DNA from: Tateyamaria sp. ANG-S1
GTDB lineage: Bacteria > Pseudomonadota > Alphaproteobacteria > Rhodobacterales > Rhodobacteraceae
Assembly (NCBI RefSeq): GCF_000814025.1
Contig: NZ_JWLL01000009.1
Coordinates: 173,852-237,851, forward strand
DNA: 64,000 nucleotides
Reading direction: 5' to 3'
Shown here: piece by piece, positions 33,552 to 43,085 of the stretch
How positions within the stretch are numbered: the stretch's first letter is position 1
Layout: the number at the start of each line of letters is the position of its first letter
Notes under the pieces: model-generated
Databases searched by the model: none
What the model was told of the DNA's origin: nothing
The model's input: the letters and a program-made list of their open reading frames with translations, nothing else
Program-made: the position numbers and the translations under genes

Positions 33552-34568
33552 TTAGCGGAAGGGCGGGCTGTAGAGCAGGCCGCCGTCGGTCCACTGAGCG
33601 TTCAGGCCGCGGGCCAGACCGATCGGAGTGGATTCACCGATGTTCTTCTCGAAGATTTCGCCATAGTTGCCGCCAGCTGTGATGGCTTTCGCGGCCCAGT
33701 CAGCGTCCAGACCCAGCATCTCGCCCAGCGTGCCCTCGGTGCCGAGGATACGGTTGATTTCCGGGTTGTTGGTGCCAGCCGACATCTCGGAGATGTTTGC
33801 CGAGGTGATGCCCAGCTCTTCTGCCGAGATCAGCGCGTTCAGAGTCCAGCGAACCACATCGCCCCACTCGTTGTCGCCGTGACGGACCAGCGGGCCCAGC
33901 GGCTCTTTCGAGATGATTTCGGGCAGCAGGACGTGATCGTTCGGCGCTTCGAACGCGGCACGTGTCGCGGCCAAGCCGGACGCGTCCGTGGTGTAGACGT
34001 CGCAGGCACCGGCCAGGTACTGCTGCTGCGCTTCGGCGTTGGTTTCGATCGGAACGGGCTCGTAGCTGATGCCGTTGATGCGGAAGAAGTCCGCCAGGTT
34101 CAGCTCGGTCGTGGTGCCGGTCTGGATGCAGACGGTCGCGCCGTCCAGTTCCTTGGCCGACGAAACGCCCAGATCCTTGGGCACCATGAAGCCTTGGCCG
34201 TCATAGTAGTTCACGCCGACGAAGGTGAATTTCAGGTCCACGTCGCGCGAGAAGGTCCATGTGGTGTTACGTGCCAGCATGTCGATTTCACCCGAGGCGA
34301 GCGCGGTGAAGCGCGTTTTGCCTGTGGTGGGTACGAATTCGACGGCAGTTGCGTCGCCCAGAACGGCAGCAGCAACAGCGCGGCAAACGGCCACGTCAAA
34401 GCCTTGCCATTCGCCGTTGGCGTCAGGTGTCGCAAAGCCCACAAGCCCGGTAGCAACGCCGCAGTTCAGCGTGCCGCGTGCTTTCACGTCATCAAGCGTG
34501 CCAGCAGCCGCAGCGCCGGCAGCCAAGCCAGCGGCGGTCAGCGCGCCAAAGAGTACGGTTTTTTTCAT
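33552..34568 (-). CDS. bztA: Periplasmic amino-acid binding protein BztA
   Basis: The 338-aa protein starts MKKTVLFGALTAAGLAAGAA with a signal peptide cleaved near AAAA/GTLD. The mature part GTLNCGVATGLVGF, then GEWQGFDVAVCRAVAAAVLG, is the family-3 solute-binding fold specific for glutamate, glutamine, aspartate and asparagine in Rhodobacter. The ATG at 34568 follows aagaggtaaaa. It heads the bzt operon. Confidence 0.95.
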   Translation of the reverse strand: MKKTVLFGALTAAGLAAGAAAAGTLDDVKARGTLNCGVATGLVGFATPDANGEWQGFDVAVCRAVAAAVLGDATAVEFVPTTGKTRFTALASGEIDMLARNTTWTFSRDVDLKFTFVGVNYYDGQGFMVPKDLGVSSAKELDGATVCIQTGTTTELNLADFFRINGISYEPVPIETNAEAQQQYLAGACDVYTTDASGLAATRAAFEAPNDHVLLPEIISKEPLGPLVRHGDNEWGDVVRWTLNALISAEELGITSANISEMSAGTNNPEINRILGTEGTLGEMLGLDADWAAKAITAGGNYGEIFEKNIGESTPIGLARGLNAQWTDGGLLYSPPFR

Positions 34569-34682
34569 TTTTACCTCTTCCTGATTGTCCGCCATGTTTC
34601 AGCGGTCCGATCAACGCAGCCTGAGTGCCCATGCCACGTCGAAAGCGATCCAGCCGGGGTTATCCCCAACTGGTGGGCGTTA

Positions 34683-34711
34683 GTTTGCGGGGATTCATCG
34701 CGAAACGTCAA
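34683..34711 (-). promoter_or_regulatory. Weak candidate promoter of bztA
   Basis: TTGACG at 34706-34711 (minus strand) is a good -35 box. The possible -10 (GCAAAC at 17 nt, or AAACTA at 19 nt) is poor. It lies about 115 bases upstream of the start. Confidence 0.25.
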
Positions 34712-34774
34712 GGGCGGCATCATCAAAAACGATGCATAATTGTGCGCTTTTCACGGCAAGACCTTGACGTGACG

Positions 34775-35488
34775 TCAGGCCGCTTTTGTTGCGTCAAAAA
34801 AGGCTTTTGCGTGCAAAAATGACCCTTCCTTGAGCTTCGCGACCTCCTGCGCCTCCTCATCCTCGCCCCATTGCTCTTCCTGCCAGGTTTCATCCAGCCG
34901 GGAAGCTGCCCAAATTGTGAGCGGCGGGTGTAGGTCTTGGGCGGCGGCGAAACCCAGGATCAAGGACCCCGACAGGCTGACCAGGTCGTGAAAGGCCGCA
35001 AGCTGGAAATTCGACATCGCATGGACAGGTGCCGCAAGGGCGGCAAGTGCGTCCGCGTCCTGTGATTCGTGCATCAGGCCCGTGCGCGGCATCAGGCGCG
35101 CGCCCAATGTCTGCGCCGCCCAGTCCAGATAGGGATCCCACATCGCCGCCTGCCGGTCGATCAGCGCCTGCGGGGCATCCGCCCGGTAGCACAGCAGATC
35201 GGCGTCAGCATAGGCTGCCAGCATATCCGCCACCTCGGCGTGCTGAACGGCCACCTTGTCGATCGCTGCATTGGCACTGCGTGTAAACGGCATCGACAGC
35301 GGGTTCACCACCTCATCCTGCGCGTCCCATTCGGCAGCAATGGCCGCAGCCATGGCGCGCGTCGGCAGAGTCAGGGCCGCCTTGGCCGGTGTCTTGACCG
35401 CGCGCCCATCCAGCTTGACCGTCCAGCCACCCGGCACTTCCTCGGCTGTGGCTGCTGTCCAGAACCGTTTTTGCTTCCACTCACTCAT
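34775..35488 (-). CDS. ATP12 family chaperone
   Basis: The 237-aa protein belongs to the ATP12 family that helps assemble the F1 part of ATP synthase in alphaproteobacteria and mitochondria. Characteristic stretches are KRFWTAATAEEVPGGWTVKL, DGRAVKTPAKAALTLPT, AADWDAQ-like AAEWDAQDEVVNPLSMP and CYRADAPQALIDRQ. The start at 35488 lies just before the end of the HAD gene, indicating an operon. Confidence 0.92.
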   Translation of the reverse strand: MSEWKQKRFWTAATAEEVPGGWTVKLDGRAVKTPAKAALTLPTRAMAAAIAAEWDAQDEVVNPLSMPFTRSANAAIDKVAVQHAEVADMLAAYADADLLCYRADAPQALIDRQAAMWDPYLDWAAQTLGARLMPRTGLMHESQDADALAALAAPVHAMSNFQLAAFHDLVSLSGSLILGFAAAQDLHPPLTIWAASRLDETWQEEQWGEDEEAQEVAKLKEGSFLHAKAFFDATKAA

Positions 35489-35489
35489 G

Positions 35490-36143
35490 TCATTCCACCC
35501 ATAGCGCGCCCAGCGCGTCATCAAGGTCATCAAAACTGTTCAGAACCGCCCGCGCACCGTTCAGTCGCGAGGCCGGGTGATAGCCCCAGCTTACGCCGAT
35601 GAATGGCATGCGCGCGGCCTCCGCCATATCGGCATCAAAGCTTGTGTCGCCGATCATCACGGCATCCGCCGCATACACCCCCGCCTCGTCCATCGCGGCC
35701 TGCAGCATGGACGGATGCGGCTTTGACGGGTGGAAGTCGGCCACCTGCCGGGTCACAAACATCCCCTCCAGCCCATGTATCTCGATCAAACCATCGAGCC
35801 CACGCTTGGATTTGCCTGTCGCGATGCCCAACAGGATGTCATCCCGTCCATTCAGGCGATCAAGTGCCGCGCGCGCACCGGGATAAAGGGGCGAGGATGC
35901 CGCGCCCTTGCTCAATCGCAGATCAGCGTAGCTGTCCTTGTAGACCGCGACCATGCGGTCGTGATCGGCCTCCGGCGCGAGGGTCCGCATGGCCACAGGC
36001 AAGGACAGACCGACGATGCCGAGAATGTCCTGCCGCGTTGGTGCGGGCATCTCGACCGCGCCAAAGGCGGCTGCCATGCTGGCGACGATATCCGCTTGGC
36101 TGTCGACCAGCGTGCCATCCACGTCGAAAACGACAAGCCTCAT
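35490..36143 (-). CDS. HAD-family hydrolase, phosphoglycolate-phosphatase-like
   Basis: The 217-aa protein begins VVFDVDGTLVDSQADI (motif I with the nucleophile Asp), has GIATGKSKRGLDG (motif II/III region) and ends with VMIGDTSFDADMAEAARMP (motif IV), typical of the HAD phosphatase group that includes phosphoglycolate phosphatase. It adjoins the rluC-like gene without a gap. The substrate is not certain. Confidence 0.88.
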   Translation of the reverse strand: MRLVVFDVDGTLVDSQADIVASMAAAFGAVEMPAPTRQDILGIVGLSLPVAMRTLAPEADHDRMVAVYKDSYADLRLSKGAASSPLYPGARAALDRLNGRDDILLGIATGKSKRGLDGLIEIHGLEGMFVTRQVADFHPSKPHPSMLQAAMDEAGVYAADAVMIGDTSFDADMAEAARMPFIGVSWGYHPASRLNGARAVLNSFDDLDDALGALWVE

Positions 36144-37181
36144 TCAAAGCGCCTCAAACGGGTCTTCGGCAGCCAGATCCTCGGTCCAGCCGAACGTGTC
36201 CCAGCTTTGCTTCATGTGGTCGGGCAGCTCTGCCGTCACGGTGATGACCTTGCGCGTCTCTGGCTGCTCGAACCGCATCATACGCGCGTGCAGGTGCAGC
36301 TTTTGCGAGATGATGCCGCCGACCTTGGCCCCCCAGCCATCGCCGAGGTTTTCCTGGCTCGATCCACCATATTTGCCATCACCGACAATCGGGTGCCCGA
36401 TCTCGGCCATATGCGCGCGCAACTGGTGGGTGCGGCCTGTGATCGGCTCCATCGCGACCCATGCAGCGCGGGAGGCAACGCGGTAGAGCGTGGCATAGAG
36501 CGTATGCGCCCGTTTCGCGCCCGGCGTGCCGTCGATGTCACGCGGGTGTACTGCGATCATCTTCTCGCCCTCGCCCCCACGGCCCCGTCCGGGGGCCTTG
36601 ACCAGACCGTATTTGATCTCGCCCAGATAGGGCGTGGGCACGCCCGCAACGAGCGCCCAGTAAATCTTGCGCGTGTCGTGGTGGCGCATGGCGGCTGTCA
36701 GCGACTTGGCCGCGAGGCGGGTGCGCGCCAGCAGCAGAACGCCCGACGTGTCCTTGTCCAGCCGGTGCACCAGGCGCGGCTTTTCGTCGGCATCAAAGGT
36801 CAACGCCTCGGCCAACCCGTCGACGTGCTTGGTCTGCCCGGAGCCGCCTTGGGTCGGCAGGCCCGACGGCTTGTTGATCGCGATGACCTGATCGTCCTTG
36901 TAGATCACGCAGTCGCGGATCATCTTGGCGTCTTTGTCGGAAATGCGGGTCTTTTTCACCACTGGCGCAGGCCGGTCGGGCAGCGGCGGGATACGCACCT
37001 GCTGGCCTTCCTCGACCCGCGTCGAAGATTTGACGCGGCCCCCATCGACCCGGCATTCGCCCTTGCGGCACATCTTTTCGATCATGCCCTGACTGACTTG
37101 CGGGAAGCGGCGCTTCATCCAGCGGTCAAGACGCTGATCGCCTTCACCCGCTTCGACGGTCACGGTCTGAACCCCACTCAT
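36144..37181 (-). CDS. RluC/RluD-type pseudouridine synthase
   Basis: The 345-aa protein has an N-terminal S4 RNA-binding domain (LDRWMKRRFPQVSQGMIEKM) and the catalytic motif LVHRLDKDTSGVLLLART, whose Asp attacks the uridine. It modifies uridines in 23S rRNA, probably RluC-like. The ATG at 37181 overlaps the crcB stop (ATGA); the longer frame upstream is the crcB antisense phase. Confidence 0.93.
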   Translation of the reverse strand: MSGVQTVTVEAGEGDQRLDRWMKRRFPQVSQGMIEKMCRKGECRVDGGRVKSSTRVEEGQQVRIPPLPDRPAPVVKKTRISDKDAKMIRDCVIYKDDQVIAINKPSGLPTQGGSGQTKHVDGLAEALTFDADEKPRLVHRLDKDTSGVLLLARTRLAAKSLTAAMRHHDTRKIYWALVAGVPTPYLGEIKYGLVKAPGRGRGGEGEKMIAVHPRDIDGTPGAKRAHTLYATLYRVASRAAWVAMEPITGRTHQLRAHMAEIGHPIVGDGKYGGSSQENLGDGWGAKVGGIISQKLHLHARMMRFEQPETRKVITVTAELPDHMKQSWDTFGWTEDLAAEDPFEAL

Positions 37182-37558
37182 GCGAAGAGCCCCCTTGCGA
37201 TGAGCAGCCCCACTGCCAGCGCGCCAACAGACAGGCCAACGGAGAGCGCAATGTAAAGCGCGGCGGAGGCTGTTTCCCCGCGCTCGATCAGCGTCATGGT
37301 TTCGAGTGAAAAAGCGCTGAACGTGGTAAAGCCGCCCAGCACCCCGGTCATCACGAACGGCGACAGGTGCGTAAGCCCCTTTTGCGCTGCGGCCACGACA
37401 AAGACACCCATCAGGAACGAGCCCACGATATTGACCGTGATGATGGCGAGCGGAAAGTCGGACGGCCCAAGCGCGCGCAGCATCGCCACGCCCGTCAGCC
37501 AACGCAGAGACGCGCCAATCGCCCCGCCAAGGGCCACGAGAGAGAGGGTTGAAAACAT
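37178..37558 (-). CDS. crcB: Fluoride ion channel CrcB/Fluc
   Basis: The 126-aa membrane protein has four helices with GGAIGASLRWLTG, VNIVGSFLMGVF and the pore segment GGFTTFSAFSLETM, the signature of dimeric fluoride channels. A TTG at 37585 could extend it by nine residues; the ATG is preferred. It lies between rarA and the RluC-like gene. Confidence 0.94.
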   Translation of the reverse strand: MFSTLSLVALGGAIGASLRWLTGVAMLRALGPSDFPLAIITVNIVGSFLMGVFVVAAAQKGLTHLSPFVMTGVLGGFTTFSAFSLETMTLIERGETASAALYIALSVGLSVGALAVGLLIARGLFA

Positions 37559-37599
37559 GGCCGGTCTGTCGTCGGTCCGCCGCAAAGAGTCAAGCCGCG

Positions 37600-38907
37600 C
37601 TAGCTGTTCCGCTTGGCCCGCAGCTTGGCAAAATAGTCGACCCGCTTGCGCAATTCGCGTTCGAACCCGCGCTCGACCGGTTGGTAAAGCTCGGGCCGCT
37701 CCATCCCGTCGGGGAAGTAACTGGCCCCCGAAAACCCGTCTTCGGCATCGTGGTCATAGGCATAGTCCTTGCCATATCCCTGATCCTTCATCAGCGATGT
37801 TGGCGCGTTCAGGATGTGCTTGGGCGGCAGGTGCGACCCGGTCTGTTTCGCGGCCCTCCGCGCGCCTTTGTAGGCCACGTAGGTCGCGTTCGATTTCGGC
37901 GCGAGGGCAAGGTAGACAAGCGCCTGCGCCAGAGCCAACTCACCCTCGGGCGAGCCCAGCCGTTCATATGTTTCCCACGCCTGCAAGCACACCGCCTGCG
38001 CCTGCGGGTCAGCGAGGCCTATATCCTCAACCGACATGCGGGTGATACGGCGGGCGAGAAAGCGCGGATCTTCTCCGCCCTCCAGCATCCGAGCGAACCA
38101 GTACAGCGACGCATCCGGGTCCGACCCGCGCACCGATTTGTGCAGCGCCGAGATCAGGTTGTAATGCGCATCGCCCGACTTGTCGTATTGCGCCGCGCGG
38201 CGCATCAGGCGGGTGGCCAGCGCGTCCCTATCCAGCTTGCCCGCGACCGTCCAAGCGGTGACCTGTTCGATGAGATTGAGCAGCGCGCGCCCATCGCCGT
38301 CTGCCATTTCCAGCAGCGCCTCGCGGGCGGGGCCATCCAGCGGCAGGGCCTTGTCCAACTCCTGCTCCGCCCGTTGGGCCAGCAGTTCGAGGTCCTTGAG
38401 GTCCAGCCGTTCCAGCACCAGCACCTGCGCGCGGCTGAGCACAGCGGCGTTCAACTCGAAGCTGGGGTTCTCGGTCGTGGCCCCCACCAGCAGGATCGTC
38501 CCATCCTCCATATGCGGCAGGAACCCGTCCTGCTGCGCCTTGTTGAAGCGGTGGATTTCGTCCACGAACAGCAGCGTGCCCTGCCCGTTCTGACGCCGGA
38601 TCTTGGCCGCCTCGAACACTTTCTTTAGGTCCGGGACACCTGTGAAAATCGCCGAGATCTGGACGAAATGCAGGTCTGTCTCATGCGCAAGCAGCTGGGC
38701 GATGGTCGTTTTGCCCACGCCGGGCGGCCCCCAGAAGATCAGCGACGACAGCGCGCCCGAGGACAGCATGACGGTGAGCGCTGCCTCCGGGCCAAGCACC
38801 TGGGCCTGTCCGATGACCTCCGACAGCCTTTGCGGGCGCAGCCGGTCTGCAAGAGGGCGCGGCCCGGTATCGGGTGCAGCGGGCACTGATCCAAAGAGAT
38901 CGGTCAC
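37600..38907 (-). CDS. rarA: Replication-associated recombination protein A (MgsA/RarA)
   Basis: The 435-aa AAA+ ATPase starts at GTG with VTDLFGSVPAAP. Walker A is FWGPPGVGKTT, Walker B LLFVDEIHRFNK, and sensor 1 GATTENPSFE. RarA acts at stalled replication forks. The GTG start overlaps no stop but lies just one base before the protease gene end; the longer upstream frame is antisense to the protease. Length matches the family. Confidence 0.93.
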   Translation of the reverse strand: MTDLFGSVPAAPDTGPRPLADRLRPQRLSEVIGQAQVLGPEAALTVMLSSGALSSLIFWGPPGVGKTTIAQLLAHETDLHFVQISAIFTGVPDLKKVFEAAKIRRQNGQGTLLFVDEIHRFNKAQQDGFLPHMEDGTILLVGATTENPSFELNAAVLSRAQVLVLERLDLKDLELLAQRAEQELDKALPLDGPAREALLEMADGDGRALLNLIEQVTAWTVAGKLDRDALATRLMRRAAQYDKSGDAHYNLISALHKSVRGSDPDASLYWFARMLEGGEDPRFLARRITRMSVEDIGLADPQAQAVCLQAWETYERLGSPEGELALAQALVYLALAPKSNATYVAYKGARRAAKQTGSHLPPKHILNAPTSLMKDQGYGKDYAYDHDAEDGFSGASYFPDGMERPELYQPVERGFERELRKRVDYFAKLRAKRNS

Positions 38908-38908
38908 G

Positions 38909-40285
38909 TCAGAACCGCAACACGATGCGGCTGTTGCCGCGAATGGCGCGCACGGTTGTCCCGCGCCTCGCTTCGGACAGGATGGCCGCCGCCTGCGCGG
39001 GCGTATCCACATCCTGCCGGTCGATACGCTGCAGGACATCTCCGCTCCGCAGGCCGACGCGGCGGCCAATTGGCCCTTCGTCCAAAACCACGACCCCTTC
39101 GGCGGCAATGGGCAGGTTCAACTCCGCCAGCACCGCCGGGTTTATGCGCGCAAGCGTCAGCCCGGGCAGGCTGCTGTCCTCGGGCAGCACCGTCTCGTCC
39201 CGCGGCGGATCGTCGGGCGGCGGGATCAGGGCGACGTTCAGGTCGTCCTCTTCCCCACCGCGCAGGCGGGTCATAGTGGCGCTGTTCTGATCGCTGGCGA
39301 CGCTCATGCGGAACAGCATCTCACCCGGGCTGCCGACCGGCGCGCCATCGACGGAGAGAACCACATCGCCCACTTCGAAACCAGCATCCGCCAGAGGGCT
39401 CGCAGGATGCAATCCCGCCAACATAATGCCACCGGGGCGGTCACGGCCCAGTGTCTCGGCCAGATCAATGTCTACTGCCTGGCCAGTCGCTCCGGCCCAG
39501 GGCCGTACAAACCGGTCGTTCCCATCGCGCGCCTGTTTGACAAACGCTGCGACCAGATCAGCCGGGATTGCAAAGCCGATCCCGTTCGAGCCACCCGAGC
39601 GGCTCAGGATACGAGTGTTGATGCCCAGCAGATCGCCGCGCATGTCCACCAGTGCCCCACCCGAATTGCCAGGATTGATCGGCGCATCGGTTTGAATGAA
39701 GTAGCCCGCTCCACGCCCGTTGGAGCCGCCCGACCGGGCAAGCCCCGACACGATACCAGACGACACGGTCTGCCCCACACCGAAGGGGTTGCCGATGGCA
39801 AGGGTCAACTCGCCGACCTCAACCGTCTCACTGTCGCGCAGGGCTAGGAAAGGCAGATCATCCACGTCATCGATTTTGAGGATGGCCAGATCACTCTCCT
39901 GATCACCCAGAAGCACCCGCGCGTCATATTCACGCCCATCATTCAGTACGATCCGGATGTCGGTCGCCTGCCCCACCACATGATAGTTGGACACGACAAT
40001 CCCATCGTCACTCAGGATTACGCCAGAGCCGAGGGAGTTCTGCACCCGCGGCTGTGGCTGACCAAACCCTTCAAACAGACGCTCAAAGAACGGATCGTCC
40101 ATGAACGGCGTCCGCGCGCGGGCCTGCGTGACGAAGCGGACATAGATGTTCACTACCGCCGGAGCCGTCTCGCGCACAAGGGGCGCAAAGCTGAGCGTAA
40201 TCTCGGACTGGCTTTGCGGCACGCGCGTCTCGGCACTGGCCACAAAGGGAAGACAGCAGAGAAGGAGGGGGATCAGAAACTTCAT
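38909..40285 (-). CDS. Do-like (DegP/DegQ) periplasmic serine protease
   Basis: The 458-aa protein has a signal peptide (MKFLIPLLLCCLPFVASA), a trypsin-like domain with the triad His in VVSNYHVVG, Asp in QESDLAILKI and Ser in NPGNSGGALVD, and two C-terminal PDZ domains (LADAGFEVGDVVLSVDG; GLRSGDVLQRID). It degrades misfolded envelope proteins. The start at 40285 sits just before the ribosomal operon terminator. Confidence 0.93.
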   Translation of the reverse strand: MKFLIPLLLCCLPFVASAETRVPQSQSEITLSFAPLVRETAPAVVNIYVRFVTQARARTPFMDDPFFERLFEGFGQPQPRVQNSLGSGVILSDDGIVVSNYHVVGQATDIRIVLNDGREYDARVLLGDQESDLAILKIDDVDDLPFLALRDSETVEVGELTLAIGNPFGVGQTVSSGIVSGLARSGGSNGRGAGYFIQTDAPINPGNSGGALVDMRGDLLGINTRILSRSGGSNGIGFAIPADLVAAFVKQARDGNDRFVRPWAGATGQAVDIDLAETLGRDRPGGIMLAGLHPASPLADAGFEVGDVVLSVDGAPVGSPGEMLFRMSVASDQNSATMTRLRGGEEDDLNVALIPPPDDPPRDETVLPEDSSLPGLTLARINPAVLAELNLPIAAEGVVVLDEGPIGRRVGLRSGDVLQRIDRQDVDTPAQAAAILSEARRGTTVRAIRGNSRIVLRF

Positions 40286-40337
40286 TGTTCCAAAAATATG
40301 CAAATCCAGTACGGGCAATACAAGCGCAGCGGCCCAT

Positions 40338-40373
40338 CAAAACAAAAAGCCCCCGCCGCGGGGCGAGGGCTTC
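40338..40373 (-). terminator. Terminator of the ribosomal superoperon after rplQ
   Basis: On the minus strand a 10-bp stem (agccctcgcc / ggcgggggct) with loop ccgc is followed by TTTTTGTTTT. It lies 22 bases after the rplQ stop. Confidence 0.85.
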
Positions 40374-40395
40374 TGATCAGGCATCACATCCTGAT

Positions 40396-40815
40396 TTATT
40401 CTTCGGCCGCATCCTCAGAAGCAACGCGGGCCTTGTCAGCGGCACCCTTGGCGTCGCGGTCGCGGTCTACGAATTCGATGATGGCCATCGGCGCCATGTC
40501 ACCATAGCGGAAGCCAGCCTTCAGAACGCGGACGTAACCGCCCTGGCGGTCCTTGTAGCGCGGACCCAGAACGTCGAACAACTTGGCGACATACTGGTCT
40601 TCTTTCAGCTTGGCCGCGGCCTGACGGCGAGCGTGCAGGTCTCCGCGCTTGGCCAGCGTGATCATCTTTTCGATGATCGGGCGGAGTTCCTTGGCCTTGG
40701 GCAGGGTTGTCTTGATTTGCTCATGTTCGATGAGCGAGCCAGCCATGTTTGCGAACAGAGCCTTGCGGTGCTCATGTGTCCGGTTCAGGCGGCGGTAACC
40801 ACGTGCGTGACGCAT
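40396..40815 (-). CDS. rplQ: 50S ribosomal protein L17
   Basis: The 139-aa protein has the L17 start [19 protein letters not shown] and the following [20 protein letters not shown]. The C-terminal about 20 residues are an Ala/Asp-rich extension, usual in alphaproteobacteria. It is the last gene of the superoperon, followed by a strong terminator. Confidence 0.97.
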   Translation of the reverse strand: MRHARGYRRLNRTHEHRKALFANMAGSLIEHEQIKTTLPKAKELRPIIEKMITLAKRGDLHARRQAAAKLKEDQYVAKLFDVLGPRYKDRQGGYVRVLKAGFRYGDMAPMAIIEFVDRDRDAKGAADKARVASEDAAEE

Positions 40816-40910
40816 TTTCTTTTCTCCTTTGTGCCCTCTACGGGCTGTTTTGCTTTGTCTGGCCCGCGATGCGTGTCACGGACTCTCCTTGGGGTCTTGG
40901 ACCCAGGGCA

Positions 40911-40983
40911 GGTGCGCAGTGAATGCGCACCCTACGGTTCTTATCGGTCGGATGGACCGTAGGGTGTGCCCTATGGGCGCACC
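40911..40983. repeat. Pair of inverted REP-like repeats between rpoA and rplQ
   Basis: A 27-bp unit (ggtgcgcagtgaatgcgcac then cctacgg) at 40911-40937 is followed after 19 bases by an inverted, diverged copy at 40957-40983. An exact 27-bp inverted copy of the first unit is found at 55497-55523, so it is a dispersed element. The pair can fold into a long hairpin. Confidence 0.75.
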
Positions 40984-40988
40984 ATGGC

Positions 40989-42005
40989 TTAGAAGTTATC
41001 TTCGAACTTCTTGGCCAGATCTTCGATGTTGTCCGGCGGCCAGTCCTCGACATCCATGCCAAGGTGCAGGCCCATGCCCGACAGCACTTCCTTGATCTCG
41101 TTCAGCGACTTGCGGCCGAAGTTCGGCGTGCGCAGCATCTCTGCCTCGGTCTTCTGGATCAGATCGCCAATGTAGACGATGTTGTCGTTCTTCAGGCAGT
41201 TGGCCGAACGGACCGACAGTTCCAACTCGTCCACTTTCTTCAGTAGAAGCGGGTTGAACTCGAGACCATCGTCGTCGTCCTGACGCGAGGCGCTTTCCGG
41301 CTCGTCGAAGTTGACGAAGATGCCCAGCTGGTCCTGCAGGATGCGCGCGGCAAAGGCCACAGCATCGTCAGGGCTGATGGAGCCATCGGTTTCGACCTTC
41401 ATGGTCAGCTTGTCATAGTCCAACACCTGGCCCTCGCGGGTGGGCTGCACGTCATAGCTGACCTTCTTGACGGGCGAATAGATCGCGTCGATCGGGATCA
41501 GACCGATGGGCGCGTCTTCCGGCTTGTTCTTGTCTGCCGACACATAGCCCTTTCCGGTGTTGACCGTCAGTTCCATGTAGACGTCGGCACCATCGTCGAG
41601 GTGGCAGATGACCAGATCGCGGTTCAGGATCTCAATCCCAGCGCTTTCGGAAATGTCACCAGCGGTCACAACGCCCGGCCCCTTGGCAGAGATCGACAGG
41701 CGCTTGGGGCCTTCGACTTCCATGCGCAAGGACACCTGCTTGAGGTTCAGGATGATGTCGGTGACGTCTTCGCGGACACCGGCCACGCTTGAGAATTCGT
41801 GCAGCACGTTGTCGATCTGCACGGATGTGATGGCGGCACCTTGCAGCGACGACATCAGCACGCGGCGCAGCGCGTTGCCCATGGTCAGGCCAAAGCCGCG
41901 CTCCAGCGGTTCGGCAACAACAGTGGCCTGTCGCGCGGGTTCGTTGCCCGGCTTGACGTCAAGCTGCTGCGGCTTGATCAGTTCGGCCCAATTCTTGTGG
42001 ATCAT
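40989..42005 (-). CDS. rpoA: DNA-directed RNA polymerase subunit alpha
   Basis: The 338-aa protein has the alpha N-terminal domain ([20 protein letters not shown], used for dimerisation) and the C-terminal domain ([20 protein letters not shown]) that contacts promoters and activators. The ATG at 42005 gives the usual MIHKNW start. A hairpin separates it from rpsK. Confidence 0.97.
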   Translation of the reverse strand: MIHKNWAELIKPQQLDVKPGNEPARQATVVAEPLERGFGLTMGNALRRVLMSSLQGAAITSVQIDNVLHEFSSVAGVREDVTDIILNLKQVSLRMEVEGPKRLSISAKGPGVVTAGDISESAGIEILNRDLVICHLDDGADVYMELTVNTGKGYVSADKNKPEDAPIGLIPIDAIYSPVKKVSYDVQPTREGQVLDYDKLTMKVETDGSISPDDAVAFAARILQDQLGIFVNFDEPESASRQDDDDGLEFNPLLLKKVDELELSVRSANCLKNDNIVYIGDLIQKTEAEMLRTPNFGRKSLNEIKEVLSGMGLHLGMDVEDWPPDNIEDLAKKFEDNF

Positions 42006-42061
42006 GCGTCCCTCCATTCCTGTCTGCGTGCCATGTCCAAACGCGCAAACTCCCGAGGTTT

Positions 42062-42101
42062 CAAAAAGCGGTTTGGGGCCATGCGAAACGCAGGCCCCAA
42101 A
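42062..42101 (-). terminator. Hairpin between rpsK and rpoA
   Basis: On the minus strand TTTGGGGCC-tgcg-ttt-cgca-t-GGCCCCAAA forms a nearly continuous stem starting 18 bases after the rpsK stop. The sequence CTTTTTG follows four bases later. It may partly terminate transcription and set the ratio of ribosomal protein to rpoA mRNA. Confidence 0.55.
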
Positions 42102-42118
42102 GAGTGTTCAGATGTCGC

Positions 42119-42511
42119 TTAGACGCGGCGGCGCTTGGGCGGACGGCAGCCATTGTGGGCAATCGGCGTCACGTCGCGGATCGACGTGATGTTGAAGCCA
42201 ACGGCGGCCAGGGCGCGCAGTGCGCTTTCACGGCCCGAACCGGGGCCCTGCACTTCGACTTCCAGCGTCTTCACACCGTGGTCCTGCGCCTTGCGGCCCG
42301 CATCTTCGGCAGCCATCTGGGCGGCGTAAGGCGTGGATTTCCGCGAGCCCTTGAAGCCCATGGTGCCAGCCGACGACCAGCTGATCGCGTTGCCTTGCAC
42401 GTCCGAGATCAGGATCTTGGTGTTGTTGAACGAAGAGTTCACATGCGCCACACCAGCGGCGATGTTCTTGGAGACCTTTTTCTTGCCCCCACGGCGGGTA
42501 TCACGTGCCAT
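42119..42511 (-). CDS. rpsK: 30S ribosomal protein S11
   Basis: The 130-aa protein has the S11 core [40 protein letters not shown] and the C-terminal [11 protein letters not shown]. It binds the 16S rRNA platform. It follows rpsM by 12 bases. Confidence 0.97.
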   Translation of the reverse strand: MARDTRRGGKKKVSKNIAAGVAHVNSSFNNTKILISDVQGNAISWSSAGTMGFKGSRKSTPYAAQMAAEDAGRKAQDHGVKTLEVEVQGPGSGRESALRALAAVGFNITSIRDVTPIAHNGCRPPKRRRV

Positions 42512-42523
42512 TGGTGCGCCTCC

Positions 42524-42892
42524 TTATTTCTTCTTGCCGGCAATGGCCTTTGCGGGGCCTTTGCGGGTGCGAGCGTTGGTGCTTGTGCGCTGACCGCGGA
42601 CAGGCAGGTTGCGACGGTGGCGCAGGCCACGGTAGCAGCCCAGGTCCATCAGGCGCTTGATGTTCATCTGCGTGTCACGACGCAGGTCACCCTCGACGGT
42701 GTAGTTCTCGTCGATGTGCTCGCGGATTTTCAGAACTTCTGCATCGCTCAGTTCGTTCACGCGGCGCGTCAGGTCGATGCCGACAGCTTCGCAGATGTTC
42801 TGAGCGGAGGTGTTGCCGATACCCGTGATGTAAGTCAGGGCGATCGGAACACGTTTGGCGGTGGGGATGTTGACCCCTGCAATACGTGCCAC
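42524..42892 (-). CDS. rpsM: 30S ribosomal protein S13
   Basis: The 122-aa protein begins [20 protein letters not shown] and contains the helix-two-turn-helix region and [16 protein letters not shown], the S13 head-binding signature. It starts a new transcription unit, because a good promoter lies upstream and the preceding gene is not ribosomal. Confidence 0.97.
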   Translation of the reverse strand: MARIAGVNIPTAKRVPIALTYITGIGNTSAQNICEAVGIDLTRRVNELSDAEVLKIREHIDENYTVEGDLRRDTQMNIKRLMDLGCYRGLRHRRNLPVRGQRTSTNARTRKGPAKAIAGKKK

Positions 42893-43036
42893 GTAAGGCT
42901 TCCTTTCGTTGCGAACCCGTAGTTCCGGGTCCTTTTTTCACAACATAAGGCCCAAGGATTTTGCCCCCGGGCCTGCCGCTGATCAGGTGATCCGACCGGA
43001 CGCGTTCCGGTCTTTGATTCTCGTTATAGATGGCGT

Positions 43037-43065
43037 GAGATAGGCGTTGATTAAGGGTGCGTCAA
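43037..43065 (-). promoter_or_regulatory. Candidate sigma70 promoter of rpsM
   Basis: TTGACG at 43060-43065 and TATCTC at 43037-43042 on the minus strand are separated by 17 bases. They lie 145 bases upstream of rpsM, just past the end of the small gene at 43086. Confidence 0.6.
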
Positions 43066-43085
43066 CCCCTGCCATCAAGCGCTCA

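Noticed and set aside
35730..37256. 508-codon plus-strand frame opposite the HAD and pseudouridine synthase genes
   Set aside because: Antisense artefact without motifs.
42905..42950. Plus-strand hairpin with a T-run upstream of rpsM
   Set aside because: The stem is only about five pairs and no plus-strand gene lies upstream.
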